From: Bog-756 sp036513075
Lineage (GTDB): Bacteria > Actinomycetota > Acidimicrobiia > Acidimicrobiales > RAAP-2
Reading direction: 5' to 3'
Assembly (NCBI GenBank): GCA_036513075.1
Contig: DATBZS010000093.1
Span: 1-12,847 of the forward strand
Length of the DNA stretch: 12,847 nucleotides
This document shows, in pieces, positions 11,111 through 12,847 of the stretch (its first letter is position 1; each line of letters opens with the position of its first letter). The position numbers were made by a program, and so were the translations under genes. The notes beneath the pieces were generated by a model. The model was not told the origin of the DNA and did no database searches. It saw only the letters and a program-made list of their open reading frames with translations.

Positions 11111-12847
11111 GTGTTCGAACGATTTACAGACCGAGCTCGACGAGTCCTGGTGTTGGCGCAGGAGGAGGCGCGCCTGCTCAACCACAGTTTCATTGGTACC
11201 GAGCACATTCTCCTGGGCCTGATCCACGAGGGTGAGGGAGTCGCGGCCAAGGCGCTCGAGTCACTCGGCGTCTCGTTGGAGGCCGTCCGCGAGAAGGTCG
11301 AGGAGACGATCGGCCTGGCGGGTACCGCCCCGACAGGATCGCCGCCGTTCACGCCCCGGGCCAAGAAGGTCCTCGAGTTGTCGCTCCGCGAGGCCCTGCA
11401 GCTCGGCCACAGCTACATCGGAACCGAGCACATGCTGCTCGGGCTCGTGCGCGAAGGCGAGGGCGTCGCCGCTCAGGTCCTGCAGAGCCTCGGCGCCGAT
11501 CTTCCCCGCGTCCGCCAGCAGGTCATCCAACTGCTCTCGGGCTACCAGGGCAAAGAAGCTGTCGGTGGTGGCCAGCCAGGCAACCAGCAGGCCGACGCCC
11601 CGACCGGCTCGGCCGTGCTCGACCAGTTCGGCCGGAACCTCACCGCGCTGGCCCGGGACCACAAACTCGATCCGGTCATCGGGCGCGAAAAAGAGATCGA
11701 ACGGGTCATGCAGGTGCTCTCGCGCCGGACCAAGAACAACCCGGTCCTGATCGGTGAGCCCGGCGTGGGCAAGACGGCGATCGTCGAGGGCCTCGCCCAG
11801 CGGATCGTGGCCGACGAGGTCCCCGAGACCCTGACCGGCAAGCAGCTCTACACGCTCGACCTGGGTGCCCTCGTCGCCGGCAGCCGCTACCGCGGCGATT
11901 TCGAGGAACGCCTCAAGAAGGTCTTGAAGGAGATCCGCACCCGCGGCGACATCGTGCTGTTCATCGACGAACTCCACACCCTGGTCGGTGCCGGTGCGGC
12001 CGAGGGCGCCATCGACGCCGCCTCGATCCTCAAGCCCATGCTGGCCCGGGGCGAGCTCCAGACCATCGGTGCCACCACGATCGACGAGTACCGCAAGCAC
12101 CTGGAGAAGGATGCCGCACTCGAGCGCCGGTTCCAGCCCATCAAGGTGGAGCAGCCGAATGTGGCGCTGACCATCGAGATCCTGAAGGGCCTGCGCGACC
12201 GGTACGAGTCGCACCATGCCGTCACTATCACTGACCAGGCCCTGGTTGCCGCCGCCAACCTGGCCGACCGTTACCTGGCCGACCGGTTCCTCCCGGACAA
12301 GGCCATCGACCTCATCGACGAGGCGGGCAGTCGCCTGCGCATCCGTCGGATGACGACTCCGCCGGCCTACAAGAAGTTGGAAGAGGAGATCACCCGTCTC
12401 CGGTCCGACAAGGAAGCCGCCATCGAGAAGCAGGCCTTCGACCAGGCCAAGAAGTTGGCCGAACAGGAGAAGGACCGGCTCGACGCCAAAGAAGCGATGG
12501 AGGCCGAGTGGCGCGCCGAGGGTGTCGACCTGTTCGACGTCGTCGACGAGGAGGTCATCGCCGAGGTCCTGGCGAACTGGACCGGCATCCCGGTGTACCG
12601 CCTCACCGAGGAGGAGACGGCCAAGCTGCTGCGGATGGAGGACGAACTCCACAAGCGTGTGATCGGCCAGGAGCCGGCCATCGCCGCGCTGGCCCGTTCG
12701 ATCCGCCGGACCCGGGCCGGTCTCAAGGACCCCAAACGCCCGAGCGGCTCGTTCATCTTCCTCGGCCCAACGGGTGTGGGGAAGACCGAGCTCGCCAAGA
12801 CGCTGGCCGAGTTCCTGTTCGACGACGAGGATGCGCTGATCCAGCTC
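11111..12847 (+). CDS. clpC: ATP-dependent Clp protease ATP-binding subunit ClpC, 5' part (3' end outside window)
   Basis: ClpC is a Hsp100/AAA+ hexamer that unfolds proteins and feeds them to ClpP in the cytosol. The GTG at 11111 follows GGAGG with 7-base spacing. The product opens MFERFTDRAR, the usual actinobacterial ClpC start. The frame is open to the window end, giving 579 codons of a family length of about 830-850. Domains: a double Clp-N repeat at 1-145 (FIGTEHILLGL, then YIGTEHMLLGL); a Gln/Gly-rich linker; NBD1 with Walker A G215-EPGVGKT and Walker B V282-LFIDELH; a middle region with a UVR-like segment at about 424-460 (EEEITRLRSDKEAAIEKQAF); then NBD2 with Walker A G552-PTGVGKT. 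The rest of NBD2, with the ClpP-docking loop, is beyond the window. The M-domain is short, as in ClpC and unlike ClpB. Confidence 0.97.
   Translation, partial: MFERFTDRARRVLVLAQEEARLLNHSFIGTEHILLGLIHEGEGVAAKALESLGVSLEAVREKVEETIGLAGTAPTGSPPFTPRAKKVLELSLREALQLGHSYIGTEHMLLGLVREGEGVAAQVLQSLGADLPRVRQQVIQLLSGYQGKEAVGGGQPGNQQADAPTGSAVLDQFGRNLTALARDHKLDPVIGREKEIERVMQVLSRRTKNNPVLIGEPGVGKTAIVEGLAQRIVADEVPETLTGKQLYTLDLGALVAGSRYRGDFEERLKKVLKEIRTRGDIVLFIDELHTLVGAGAAEGAIDAASILKPMLARGELQTIGATTIDEYRKHLEKDAALERRFQPIKVEQPNVALTIEILKGLRDRYESHHAVTITDQALVAAANLADRYLADRFLPDKAIDLIDEAGSRLRIRRMTTPPAYKKLEEEITRLRSDKEAAIEKQAFDQAKKLAEQEKDRLDAKEAMEAEWRAEGVDLFDVVDEEVIAEVLANWTGIPVYRLTEEETAKLLRMEDELHKRVIGQEPAIAALARSIRRTRAGLKDPKRPSGSFIFLGPTGVGKTELAKTLAEFLFDDEDALIQL

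Noticed and set aside
11261..12652. 463-codon open frame on the - strand antisense to clpC
   Set aside because: It mirrors highly conserved AAA+ modules of clpC and has no motifs of its own.

Overview
The window is very GC-rich, uses GTG starts freely and packs genes tightly. It carries an actinobacterial-type ClpC and a nadB-nadC-coaX cofactor cluster. I infer a high-GC member of the Actinomycetota, possibly an Acidimicrobiia-like lineage. The phylum is a good inference; anything finer is a guess. No rRNA, tRNA, CRISPR array or insertion sequence was seen.

Left block (1-2914, + strand): the 3' part of nadB, then nadC overlapping it by a GTGA, then coaX 41 bp further on. NadB and NadC make the NAD precursor nicotinate mononucleotide from aspartate; CoaX is the first committed enzyme of CoA synthesis. 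This is a housekeeping operon entering from the left edge.

Central block (2980-8927): five genes run leftward as one apparent operon. In transcription order they are a DUF2855 (dehydrogenase-like) protein, a TetR-family regulator, a SRPBCC/polyketide-cyclase-like protein, a Cys-type sulfatase and a beta-propeller-like protein. Gaps are 9, 17 and 73 bp, and the last pair overlaps by 4 bp. A DinB-superfamily metal-binding protein is transcribed divergently. The 225-bp divergent region holds two overlapping promoter-like elements whose -35 boxes are the arms of a TTGnCA-N7-TGnCAA dyad, a good candidate operator for the TetR protein. Together they look like a regulated accessory unit that handles a sulfated or otherwise modified small molecule. 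The substrate cannot be read from the sequence.

Next comes a 562-bp non-coding stretch (8928-9489) rich in short inverted repeats, then a small exported protein of unknown function with a clear signal peptide (9490-9885).

Right block (9886-12847): a long-chain polyprenyl diphosphate synthase on the minus strand, probably for the menaquinone side chain, and, divergent from it, clpC, the Hsp100 unfoldase of the ClpCP protease, which runs off the right edge after 579 codons. In mycobacteria coaX and clpC lie close together with lysS between them. Here the accessory block, the exported protein and the prenyl synthase fill that interval.
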